Assembly: GCA_030596405.1 (NCBI GenBank)
Contig: JAUVKB010000005.1
Location: 1-24,953, forward strand
Length of the DNA: 24,953 nucleotides
DNA from: Deltaproteobacteria bacterium
GTDB taxonomy: Bacteria > Desulfobacterota > Desulfobacteria > Desulfobacterales > JAUVKB01
Reading direction: 5' to 3'
In this document: in pieces, positions 14,237-20,753 of the stretch
Layout of the letters: the number at the start of each line of letters is the position of its first letter
Numbering within the stretch: position 1 is the first letter of the stretch
Made by a program: the position numbers and the translations under genes
The notes under the pieces: generated by a model
What the model was told of the DNA's origin: nothing
The model's database searches: none
Seen by the model: only the letters and a program-made list of their open reading frames with translations

Positions 14237-14918
14237 TTTCATCCTCCTTACTATTATCGGATTTTTCTTTTTCACCGATACCCAGATATTCTTCGTCGTA
14301 AACGGTAAGAAGCGACATCGATAGAGGCACGAGCAGTTCCGCCATTTTTATATGTTTGGATTTTATTTTTTTAACTAACTTATCAGATAATTCATAAAGC
14401 CTCTTATGAATTATATCCAGGTTAACGGTTGGATACTGTTTGCCTTCAACAAAGCCCGATTTCCCACAGGTATGCCCCTTGCCCCCTATAGATGTCGGTA
14501 TCCCATAAAACCTGCATGTTATCGGCCTGTATTCATAGAGAGAACATAGATTTTCATCGTTAAGAAGCGGGCAACGTATACGTTCTGACGCCATTTCCAG
14601 CAGTATTTCATCTTCGCTTTTGCCGGCTTCAAATTCTTTATAGGCTTTGTTTTTGATTTTATATATTTGCCGGTCAGCCTTATTGGCCTTTTCAATAAGC
14701 TTTCCTCTTTCCGCGCCATCAAATTTTTTGTTAAAAAAATAATTGATATACAAAGCTTCAATAAAGGCAAGATCGAACAAGGCATAGCAGCAGTCAGAAC
14801 ATTTGATTTCACACTTAACATGTTGAGGATACTCATTTTTCACATGAGTGAACGCTCCGTCTGCCGCTACTATCAGCTCTTCATACTTTTTAAAAAAAGG
14901 CATAAAAATATTGTCCAT
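14229..14918 (-). CDS. YkgJ-family cysteine-cluster protein
   Basis: A 229-residue protein of the CxxCxxCC / YkgJ family, thought to bind zinc or an iron-sulphur cluster. The cysteine pattern is complete: CEIKCSDCC with Cys 36, 40, 43 and 44, then RCPLLNDENLCSLYEYRPITCRFYG with Cys 116, 125 and 135, and HTCGKSGF with Cys 151. The middle (about 60-110) is helical and charged. The C-terminus is acidic and overlaps the next gene. The ATG at 14918 has GGGG upstream, inside a spacer with a 10-bp tandem repeat. Family members are mostly uncharacterised. Here it lies between parS/mnmE and an unknown gene plus a methyltransferase, which hints at a modification role without proving it. Confidence 0.85.
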   Translation of the reverse strand: MDNIFMPFFKKYEELIVAADGAFTHVKNEYPQHVKCEIKCSDCCYALFDLAFIEALYINYFFNKKFDGAERGKLIEKANKADRQIYKIKNKAYKEFEAGKSEDEILLEMASERIRCPLLNDENLCSLYEYRPITCRFYGIPTSIGGKGHTCGKSGFVEGKQYPTVNLDIIHKRLYELSDKLVKKIKSKHIKMAELLVPLSMSLLTVYDEEYLGIGEKEKSDNSKEDENG

Positions 14919-14930
14919 AAATTAACCCCT

Positions 14931-14958
14931 GTTAAATTCTGTTAAATTCTGTTAAATT
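14931..14958 (-). repeat. 10-bp tandem repeat, nearly three copies, upstream of the YkgJ-type gene
   Basis: GTTAAATTCT at 14931-14940 and 14941-14950 is followed by GTTAAATT at 14951-14958. It lies directly before the start of the YkgJ-type gene. Confidence 0.85.
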
Positions 14959-14996
14959 TTTAAAAACTTATTCCGGGGATGCAAACAGCGTGAAAT

Positions 14997-15012
14997 TGTT
15001 TCACGTGAAACA
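14997..15012. promoter_or_regulatory. parS: Chromosomal parS site (ParB-binding)
   Basis: TGTTTCACGTGAAACA is a perfect 16-bp palindrome and exactly the widely conserved chromosomal parS consensus bound by ParB/Spo0J. It starts the base after the mnmE stop codon (CDS edge 15013). parS sites cluster near replication origins, which agrees with the rpmH-rnpA-yidD-yidC-jag-mnmE cluster here. The partner parA and parB genes are not in the window. Confidence 0.92.
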
Positions 15013-16422
15013 TTATTTGCCTATACAAAAATTGCTGAATATTTTATCAAGCACATCTTCTTTTGTGTTAACGCCGATGATTTCGCCGAGCGAATCGATC
15101 CCTTCCCGGATGTCGATAGCAATCAGCTCAAAAGGCGTTCCGGAGTTAATCCCTTTAATTGCAGAATAGGCAGCGCATAAGGCTCGATCAAAGGCAAGCT
15201 TATGCCTTAAACTTGGGACGATCATGTTTTGAGCCTCTATAACATGTTCCCCAAATAAATATTTTACAATTAAATTCTTAAGGTCGTCAATACCCCTGTT
15301 ATAAAGCGCCGAAATATTAACACGCGGTATTTGCCCCCATGAATCAGGGGTATTAAAGTTAACCCCCCCGTCAACCAAATCAGTCTTATTGATCACCAGT
15401 AACACAGACCGGTCTTTGATCGTTTCGTATATTTTGTGATCATCACTCGTTAAAGGGGAACAGGCGTCAACCATAAAAAGGACCATGTCTGATTTGTCGA
15501 TATACTCATGGGTTTTATTTATACCTATGACCTCGACCGGATTGTCCGTATCATGAAGGCCGGCGGTGTCTGTGATAATTACAGGAATGCCATGAATACT
15601 CAAGGTTTCCTCTATTATATCCCGTGTTGTTCCCGGCACTGACGTGACAATTGCACGTTCATTTTGAATCATGCTGTTCATAAGGCTCGATTTGCCGACA
15701 TTAGGTTTCCCAACAACAACGAGCTTAAGTCCGTCTCTTAAAACATGCGCATCTTCATATCTTCTAACGAGTTTTTTTAACGGAACAGCAACATCATGCT
15801 CTATGGTCTCAAGAATTGCCTGAGGATTAATGTCCTCTTCAATGTCGTCCGGAAAATCTATTCGAGCTTCTGTCATGGCCAGAATATTAAGCAGAGAGTT
15901 TTTTATCAGTTCAACCCGTGCCCTTATTTCCCCTTTTATCTGGGCAAATGCAATACCGAGAGATTTTTCAGTTCTTGCTTTTATAATGTCAATAACAGCT
16001 TCTGCCTGTGTCAGATCAATACGTCCGTTAAGATAAGCTCTTTTAGTAAATTCACCGGGTTCGGCAAGCCTGGCCCCGTTCTTTAATACCAGTTCCAATA
16101 TGCAATTTATTACAAGATGGCCTGAATGTGCCTGTATCTCTATTACGTCCTCTGTGGTGTAAGAGTGAGGGGAAATCATTGCGGCGAGAAGAACCTCGTC
16201 AAGAACCCTTTCTTTTTCAGGGTCAACAATATAACCGTGATATAGGCGGTGTGATTTAAAAGAAACAGAGCAGCTTGTCTCTTTGGACGTATTTGATGAA
16301 AAAGGTGACCTTTTAAAGAGTTTTGCAGCAATAGACAAAGCATTACGGCCGGAAATCTTAATTATACCGATGCCGCCAAGTCCTGTTGGTGTTGCAATGG
16401 CGGCGATAGTAGAGTTGTCCAT
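15013..16422 (-). CDS. mnmE: tRNA uridine-5-carboxymethylaminomethyl modification GTPase MnmE
   Basis: MnmE (TrmE) works with MnmG to modify the wobble uridine of several tRNAs, using a folate-derived one-carbon unit. The 469-residue protein starts MDNSTIAAIATPTGLGGIGI, the folate-binding N-terminal domain. The helical domain is interrupted by a G domain with GKPNVGKSS at 238-246, GTTRDIIEE at 264-272, DTAGLHDT at 285-292 and NKTDLVD. The C-terminal CIGK (Cys 466) is the expected terminal motif. The gene lies 46 bases after jag in the origin-proximal cluster. mnmG (gidA) is not next to it; instead parS and a YkgJ-type gene follow. Confidence 0.97.
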   Translation of the reverse strand: MDNSTIAAIATPTGLGGIGIIKISGRNALSIAAKLFKRSPFSSNTSKETSCSVSFKSHRLYHGYIVDPEKERVLDEVLLAAMISPHSYTTEDVIEIQAHSGHLVINCILELVLKNGARLAEPGEFTKRAYLNGRIDLTQAEAVIDIIKARTEKSLGIAFAQIKGEIRARVELIKNSLLNILAMTEARIDFPDDIEEDINPQAILETIEHDVAVPLKKLVRRYEDAHVLRDGLKLVVVGKPNVGKSSLMNSMIQNERAIVTSVPGTTRDIIEETLSIHGIPVIITDTAGLHDTDNPVEVIGINKTHEYIDKSDMVLFMVDACSPLTSDDHKIYETIKDRSVLLVINKTDLVDGGVNFNTPDSWGQIPRVNISALYNRGIDDLKNLIVKYLFGEHVIEAQNMIVPSLRHKLAFDRALCAAYSAIKGINSGTPFELIAIDIREGIDSLGEIIGVNTKEDVLDKIFSNFCIGK

Positions 16423-16468
16423 AGGCTAAAAAAGTTTCCAACTATTTCTCGTTAAAAAAACAAATATA

Positions 16469-17257
16469 TTATGGTTTGCTTTTATAGTTGTTTTTTTTCT
16501 TGCGATAATTGTTTTTGGGGAAGATTACAAGCTTCCTGTATAACCCTTCCCCCATACTCTGTGTCCTTACCTTATCATCGTTTTTTAGTACAAGATGGAC
16601 GATTCTTCTGTCGGTGGTATTCATTTGACCGATTGTAACAGGTTTTCCGGTTCGTTTCGATTTTTCAGCCAGCCGCAAGGCTGTTGATTTCAGGTTTGCG
16701 CGTCTATTTTCAAGATAGCCTTCGACATCGATTTGTATGCGGACTCTTTGCTCACTGCGCTTATTAACAATTTTTTCAACGAGATACTGAATTGCTTCAA
16801 GCGTTTGCCCATGTTTTCCGATAAGAACGGCGGAGTTGCCCCCTTTTATATTAAACACGATCTTATCCGGGAGTTCCTCAACCGATATTTTTGCATCTGT
16901 TGTGATCAAGTCTATCATTTTTTGAATAACAGTTTTGCAAAGCTCTTTATGTTCATCGGAGAAAGCGCAAACCCTCTTGTTATCAATATTATCGACCGTT
17001 GGCTCCGTTTGCGACTGATCACTTACTGTATGCTGTTCATTATGGCTATCGTTTGTTTCCTCATGCTTTTGCACATGTTCCGGCGGGGCAGTAACGATAA
17101 TTTTTGCTTTTTTTGTTCCCACCAATCCAAAAATACCTGTAGAGCCATAAGAGACCACATCATACTTCAGTTCTTCTTTGATTATGCACAGTTCTTTACA
17201 AGCCTTATCGACTGCCTTTTCGACATTTTTGCCTTCAAATTCCAAACAAGCCGACAT
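16469..17257 (-). CDS. jag: Jag/KhpB RNA-binding protein
   Basis: The 262-residue protein has the standard Jag layout. A Jag-N domain covers residues 1-56 (MSACLEFEGKNVEKAVDKAC, GSTGIFGLVGTKKAKI). A low-complexity Gln/Thr/Asp linker follows at 57-100. Next is a KH domain with GGNSAVLIGKHGQTLEAIQY, then an R3H domain with RRIVHLVLKNDDKVRTQSMG. It binds RNA and is linked to cell-envelope and division control in other bacteria. The start at 17257 has GGAGG six bases upstream and lies 15 bases after yidC. The C-terminal lysine/asparagine-rich tail is unremarkable. Confidence 0.94.
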   Translation of the reverse strand: MSACLEFEGKNVEKAVDKACKELCIIKEELKYDVVSYGSTGIFGLVGTKKAKIIVTAPPEHVQKHEETNDSHNEQHTVSDQSQTEPTVDNIDNKRVCAFSDEHKELCKTVIQKMIDLITTDAKISVEELPDKIVFNIKGGNSAVLIGKHGQTLEAIQYLVEKIVNKRSEQRVRIQIDVEGYLENRRANLKSTALRLAEKSKRTGKPVTIGQMNTTDRRIVHLVLKNDDKVRTQSMGEGLYRKLVIFPKNNYRKKKNNYKSKP

Positions 17258-17272
17258 GTATAACCTCCGTTA

Positions 17273-18277
17273 TTAAGCAGTTGTCTTTGAAATATAGTGT
17301 TGTTGGGCTATAGATAATATATTATTCACAAGCCAGTATAAAACAAGACCGGATGAAAAATTTATGAAAATTACTGTAAAAATAATAGGAAGAAACATCA
17401 TCATTTTAGCCTGGGCGGGATCTCCCGGCGGCGGTGACATTTTTTGTTGTAGAAACATGGTTCCGCCCATAATGATTGTCAGAACCGGAATGCCGTAAGG
17501 CGGTTCCATAAAAGGGATGGAAAAGCCGAAATTAAAAAGGCGATCAGGAGCAGACAAGTCATTTATCCATCCGAAAAAAGGAGCATGTCTTAATTCTATG
17601 GCTTCATACAGCATTCTGTAAAGAGCAAAAAATACCGGGATCTGAACGACCATCGGAAGACATCCGCCCATGGGGTTTATCTTATAAACTTTGTACAGGC
17701 TCATCATCTCCTCGTTCATTTTTTTCTTGTTGCCTTTATGTTTTTCCCTGATTTCTGTCATTAACGGCTGAATTTTTTTCATCTCATTCATAGACCTGTA
17801 ACTCTTGGTGCCCAACGGCCACAGAATTAATTTGGTAAAAATAGTTAACATTATAATGGCGATCCCATAATTTGGAATAAATTCGTAAATGAAATTCATT
17901 AACCAGAGGCAGGGCTTTGCTATAATATCAAACATGCCGAAATATATTGCCTTGTCAAGGTTATGGCCGACAGTTTTTAATGTTTTTACGCTTTTTGGCC
18001 CCATGAACAGATTGTATTCATATCGACGCTGTGTGCCCGGCTTTATTGTACAGGCAGGTTGCACATACTGATTTTCTAATATATTATTTTCTTCCAGTAT
18101 AAGTCGCATGCTCGCTTCTGCTTGACCTTTTGGCATAATACTTGAGATAAAGTACCGCGTTTCAAGAGCAATCCATTTGAATTGACCTATATAAACATTT
18201 TTGTCTTTGATCTTTTTTATTTTTATTTGTTCTAATTCATTGTTTATATATGCGCTAGGCCCTTCAAAACCATACAT
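17273..18277 (-). CDS. yidC: YidC membrane insertase, C-terminal part (downstream of an in-frame stop)
   Basis: This 334-residue open frame holds the later part of the periplasmic domain (RYFISSIMPKGQAEASMRLI) and the conserved insertase core. Five membrane segments begin near residue 115. The groove segment AIIMLTIFTKLILWPL has Lys 149 where E. coli has an arginine, then NPMGGCLPMVVQIPVFFALY, ELRHAPFFGWINDLSAPD, and SSGLVLYWLVNNILSIAQQ. YidC inserts membrane proteins alone or with SecYEG. The frame is the same as that of the upstream fragment (18383-18925); only one TAA and 35 open codons separate that fragment from this first ATG. A weak GAAG precedes the ATG at 18277. Without the stop, the whole gene would have 550 codons, a normal length. 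Confidence 0.9.
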   Translation of the reverse strand: MYGFEGPSAYINNELEQIKIKKIKDKNVYIGQFKWIALETRYFISSIMPKGQAEASMRLILEENNILENQYVQPACTIKPGTQRRYEYNLFMGPKSVKTLKTVGHNLDKAIYFGMFDIIAKPCLWLMNFIYEFIPNYGIAIIMLTIFTKLILWPLGTKSYRSMNEMKKIQPLMTEIREKHKGNKKKMNEEMMSLYKVYKINPMGGCLPMVVQIPVFFALYRMLYEAIELRHAPFFGWINDLSAPDRLFNFGFSIPFMEPPYGIPVLTIIMGGTMFLQQKMSPPPGDPAQAKMMMFLPIIFTVIFINFSSGLVLYWLVNNILSIAQQHYISKTTA

Positions 18278-18382
18278 GCTTATTTCTTCAGAAAGAGAAT
18301 TTACCAGGGAAAGTGTTAAATTGTCCTTTATTGTACGATCGGATCCGTTTTTAACAGCGACATTAAGACCGATTATATACGT

Positions 18383-18385
18383 TTA
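18383..18385 (-). other. yidC: In-frame TAA splitting yidC
   Basis: Read on the minus strand, the codons run ...ACT TTC TCC TTT TCT CCT TAA ACG TAT ATA ATC GGT CTT AAT.... The residues on both sides (KTFSFSP and TYIIGLNVAVKNGSD) are normal YidC periplasmic-domain sequence in the same frame. It is codon 181 counted from 18925. One base change in the first position would give Glu, Lys or Gln. Confidence 0.9.
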
Positions 18386-18925
18386 AGGAGAAAAGGAGAA
18401 AGTTTTATCTATAACAACCCCTTCAGGAGATATCCATGAAAAGGAGAGTTCATAAGGTTGACTGTTAATCTGTATGGAATCGGAATCAATATTTGCTAAA
18501 AAAACTGCATCATTAATGCCGACAAGGCTGTTGCCGGCAAATCCGGTCCTGAACATCCCGTTGTCACTATCAGATACCATTTCTTTTAATGGTGAATCAT
18601 TATTAACGCGCTCTCTGTAATTTTTAAGGACAAAACTTTTGCATACCGCCCCCTTTTCTGAAATTTGTAACGAGTACAAAGGGGTGTCTACAGTTATTTT
18701 TCTGATTTCCTGTAATGGTTGCGAATAATTATCTTTATATGAAGCCGCCCTGTCGGTAATTAGTATTTCGGTTTTTTCCGCATAAGGTTCTTCACCTGCT
18801 GTTTGTTGTTGTTCTAAATTTTGCTTTTGTTTGAGGGGTGCTTGCTTGTCGACAAACAGCACTTCCCATAAAAAAAGCACAAGAAAAGAAAGCACTATAG
18901 CTATAACCAAACGAGATTGTTCCAT
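18383..18925 (-). CDS. yidC: YidC membrane insertase, N-terminal part (ends at an in-frame stop)
   Basis: This 180-residue fragment contains the first membrane segment (RLVIAIVLSFLVLFLWEVLF) and the start of the large periplasmic P1 domain, with VDTPLYSLQISEKGAVCKSFVLKNYRE and ISPEGVVIDKTFSFSP before the TAA. This N-terminal anchor plus P1 domain is typical of Gram-negative YidC and absent from Gram-positive homologues. The ATG at 18925 is preferred because GGAG lies six bases upstream and the family starts directly before this hydrophobic segment; an ATG at 18937 is in frame. It lies 151 bases after yidD in the standard gene order. On its own the fragment would have no insertase core. Confidence 0.88.
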   Translation of the reverse strand: MEQSRLVIAIVLSFLVLFLWEVLFVDKQAPLKQKQNLEQQQTAGEEPYAEKTEILITDRAASYKDNYSQPLQEIRKITVDTPLYSLQISEKGAVCKSFVLKNYRERVNNDSPLKEMVSDSDNGMFRTGFAGNSLVGINDAVFLANIDSDSIQINSQPYELSFSWISPEGVVIDKTFSFSP

Positions 18926-19020
18926 GTTCCTCTCCATTAATCCGGGAAGACAAAGCCATAATTTGTCCCGGAGCTAAAATAAATGTCTAAAATGAAATTT
19001 GTATCCGTCAAAGGGCATTG

Positions 19021-19044
19021 ATTTTGCAATTTTGCAATTTTGTA
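19021..19044 (-). repeat. 8-bp tandem repeat, three copies, between yidD and yidC
   Basis: ATTTTGCA at 19021-19028 and 19029-19036 is followed by ATTTTGTA at 19037-19044. It lies in the 151-bp spacer upstream of yidC; nothing else recognisable is seen in that spacer. Confidence 0.85.
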
Positions 19045-19076
19045 GGATTGACTGAAGGTCGGCACATCCTTATTAT

Positions 19077-19304
19077 TTAAGGCAGGTAATCAATTCCTCC
19101 GGGATTAAAGGGATGGCAGCGTATAATTCTTCTTAAAGCAAGAAAAGCCCCTTTAAATAAACCATAACGCAAAAAAGCTTGATAAGCATAATCAGAACAG
19201 GTTGGGTAAAAACGACAGGCAGGTCCAAAGACCGGAGATAAAATATATTGATATGCCCTTATAAGAGTTAAGGGAATCAAAAGTATTAATCTTTTAATAA
19301 TCAA
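19077..19304 (-). CDS. yidD: Membrane protein insertion efficiency factor YidD
   Basis: A 75-residue protein of the YidD (DUF37) family, which helps YidC-dependent membrane insertion at the inner face of the membrane. The whole signature is present: LIRAYQYILSPVFGPACRFY, then PTCSDYAYQAFLRYGLFKG and RIIRCHPFNPGGIDYLP. The three conserved cysteines are there. It overlaps rnpA by 11 bases (19294-19304), the usual compact arrangement, and precedes yidC. Confidence 0.96.
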   Translation of the reverse strand: MIIKRLILLIPLTLIRAYQYILSPVFGPACRFYPTCSDYAYQAFLRYGLFKGAFLALRRIIRCHPFNPGGIDYLP

Positions 19305-19647
19305 AGTTTCTGGATATTTTGTTAAAAATGTTTTGAAGGGACAAAAATGCTTGATCCGATGTCAGACTCGCCGCATTTTTTTTAGCAATTATATTGATAT
19401 CCCAGTTTCCTGCAACACTGTGTTTGTTTAACCTGAAAAATTCACGAGAAAAACGTTTTATTCGATTACGGGTTACAGCCCCCCCAATTTTTTTTGTTAC
19501 GGTAATGCCCAATCGTATTCTTTCATACCGCCCCGGGCAGAATATGGCTAAAAAGTGTTTGGAATGAATCTTCATTCCATGTTTTGATAATTTTAAAAAC
19601 TCGGGACGTTTCAAAATCCTATCTGCTTTAGTATATGAAAAAACCAA
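19294..19647 (-). CDS. rnpA: Ribonuclease P protein component
   Basis: The 117-residue protein subunit of RNase P, which matures the 5' ends of tRNAs with its catalytic RNA. It has the family's early RPEFLKLSKHG and RLGITVTKKIGGAVTRNRIK, with the RNR signature at 60-65, followed by REFFR. No ATG is available at the expected place, so TTG at 19647 is taken; GAGGA lies about ten bases upstream. It lies 65 bases after rpmH and overlaps yidD. Confidence 0.94.
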   Translation of the reverse strand: MVFSYTKADRILKRPEFLKLSKHGMKIHSKHFLAIFCPGRYERIRLGITVTKKIGGAVTRNRIKRFSREFFRLNKHSVAGNWDINIIAKKNAASLTSDQAFLSLQNIFNKISRNFDY

Positions 19648-19712
19648 AAATATCCGTTCCTCATAAAATGTTTTTGCGAAATCGACTGTCAGTAATTTTT
19701 AAAGCCCACCCT

Positions 19713-19847
19713 TTAAACTGCTAAACATTTTCTCCCTTTAGCTCTGCGTCTGTTAATTATCCTTCTGCCCTGTTTTGTTGACATTCTTTTCATAAAACCG
19801 TGTGTTCTGGCACGTTTAATTCTGCTTGGCTGATATGTTCTTTTCAT
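19713..19847 (-). CDS. rpmH: Large-subunit ribosomal protein L34
   Basis: A 44-residue basic protein read on the minus strand from ATG 19847: it begins MKRTYQPSRIKRARTHGFMK and continues with MSTKQGRRIINRRRAKGRK. This is a full-length, canonical bL34. AGGGA lies eight bases before the start. It heads the rpmH-rnpA-yidD-yidC-jag-mnmE cluster. dnaA, which is often beside rpmH in other bacteria, is not here; a PPC-domain gene is divergent instead. Confidence 0.97.
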   Translation of the reverse strand: MKRTYQPSRIKRARTHGFMKRMSTKQGRRIINRRRAKGRKCLAV

Positions 19848-19905
19848 ACAAAAAATCCCTTTTGTTTGTTTTGCTGGTTTTTAATTAAAACACTAAAGAC
19901 CATTG

Positions 19906-19956
19906 GTTAAATTTTTGTATTGAGGCTAACCTCTTAATATGACAAAAAAATTTAAC
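19906..19956. repeat. Nested inverted repeat in the rpmH upstream region
   Basis: GTTAAATTTTT (19906-19916) and AAAAATTTAAC (19946-19956) are perfect 11-bp arms. Between them GAGG-CTAA-CCTC (19922-19933) makes a smaller hairpin. This lies in the 349-bp divergent region 19848-20196, which otherwise holds the PPC-gene promoter and a TTGACA on the minus strand (20036-20041) without a good -10. It could be a leader structure or an operator. Confidence 0.5.
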
Positions 19957-20113
19957 TGGTTGTTCCAAGCGTTGCACCCAAAAAACACTTAAATAACCAT
20001 TTAAAAAAATAAAATTAATCATATAGCGCATTTTATGTCAAGAAACAAAATTTTATGTTGTGCCAACAGCGCTTCTAAAAGTCATATTTTATTGAGCATG
20101 CCTTATTTGTTAA

Positions 20114-20142
20114 TTGACAGCATAAAAGCAAGGTTTTATTAT
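20114..20142 (+). promoter_or_regulatory. Predicted promoter of the PPC-domain gene
   Basis: A consensus TTGACA (20114-20119) and TATTAT (20137-20142) are separated by exactly 17 bp. Transcription would start near 20149, upstream of the preferred start at 20197. This rules out the longer open frame that begins at 20035. Confidence 0.65.
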
Positions 20143-20196
20143 CCAAATTTTTTATTATCGGTTTTTTTGACATTTAATATGCATCGGGATTTTAAT

Positions 20197-20640
20197 ATGA
20201 AAAAGTTATTTTATTCAGAATATAAACTTGGTCGTCGTTTTCTTGGGCGCCTTGCTTATGATAAAGATTTGATTTCATCAATCGAAAACTTCTGCCGGGA
20301 CACATCAATCAGCATGGCGACTTTTTCAGTTATTGGAGCTGTTTCGTCGGTTACCATAGGTTCATATGACCAAAAGCAACAGGTTTACGTTACTTTCAAA
20401 GAAAAAGCGCCTCTTGAAATTGTAAGCTGTACAGGAAATATTTCACTAAAAGATGGATGCCCCATGGCGCATGCACATATTGTTTTGGGTGATGAGCAAG
20501 GGAAAACCATCGGGGGACATCTTTTTTCGGAAACAATTATTTTTGCGGGGGAAATTGACATTCAGGAATTAACAGGCAAGCCCATGAAAAGAGCCTATGA
20601 CGGTACAACCGGCCTTATGCTTTGGAAACCATCAATCTGA
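20197..20640 (+). CDS. PPC/DUF296-domain protein
   Basis: A 147-residue single-domain protein of the PPC (plants and prokaryotes conserved, DUF296) family. Members form trimers; plant relatives are fused to AT-hooks, while bacterial ones are of unclear role and are often annotated as DNA-binding. The putative metal-binding histidines are visible in CPMAHAHIVLGD (His 92 and 94) and TIGGHLFSETIIFAGEIDIQ (His 108). The frame is open from 20035, but the extra 54 residues have no family match and lie across the predicted promoter. ATG 20197 has GGGA seven bases upstream and suits the domain; ATG 20179 is the alternative. It is convergent with the carboxylase operon and divergent from rpmH. Confidence 0.85.
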   Translation: MKKLFYSEYKLGRRFLGRLAYDKDLISSIENFCRDTSISMATFSVIGAVSSVTIGSYDQKQQVYVTFKEKAPLEIVSCTGNISLKDGCPMAHAHIVLGDEQGKTIGGHLFSETIIFAGEIDIQELTGKPMKRAYDGTTGLMLWKPSI

Positions 20641-20689
20641 AATATTTTGCCATACAATGGCATTTCAACGTTATTTTGAGAACCAGTAT

Positions 20690-20732
20690 AAAAAAACCTT
20701 TCTCCTGCCGTAAGCTTAGGGCCGGAGAAAGG
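20690..20732 (-). terminator. Rho-independent terminator of the carboxylase operon
   Basis: On the minus strand CCTTTCTCC (20724-20732) pairs with GGAGAAAGG (20697-20705) and is followed by seven Ts. It lies just after the carboxyltransferase stop and between convergent genes, so the same stem may also end the PPC transcript. Confidence 0.85.
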
Positions 20733-20753
20733 GAAAATATATTCATCTTTAAT

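Noticed and set aside
13773..14308. Plus-strand open frames over the PrmA-like/small protein/YkgJ region
   Set aside because: They are shadows of the minus-strand genes, hydrophobic by chance, without suitable ribosome sites.
17273..18925. Frameshift or recoding by selenocysteine/pyrrolysine in yidC
   Set aside because: Both fragments are in the same frame, and the interrupting codon is TAA, not TGA or TAG.
20035..20196. N-terminal extension of the PPC gene from 20035
   Set aside because: The extra 54 residues have no family match, and a consensus promoter (20114-20142) lies inside them.
19848..20196. Replication origin
   Set aside because: Gene context suggests proximity to the origin, but no cluster of TTATNCACA-like boxes or AT-rich unwinding repeats is visible here.
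20167..20196. TTGACA at 20167-20172 as the PPC promoter
   Set aside because: Its -10 would fall at the start codon region, leaving no leader for the preferred ATG.
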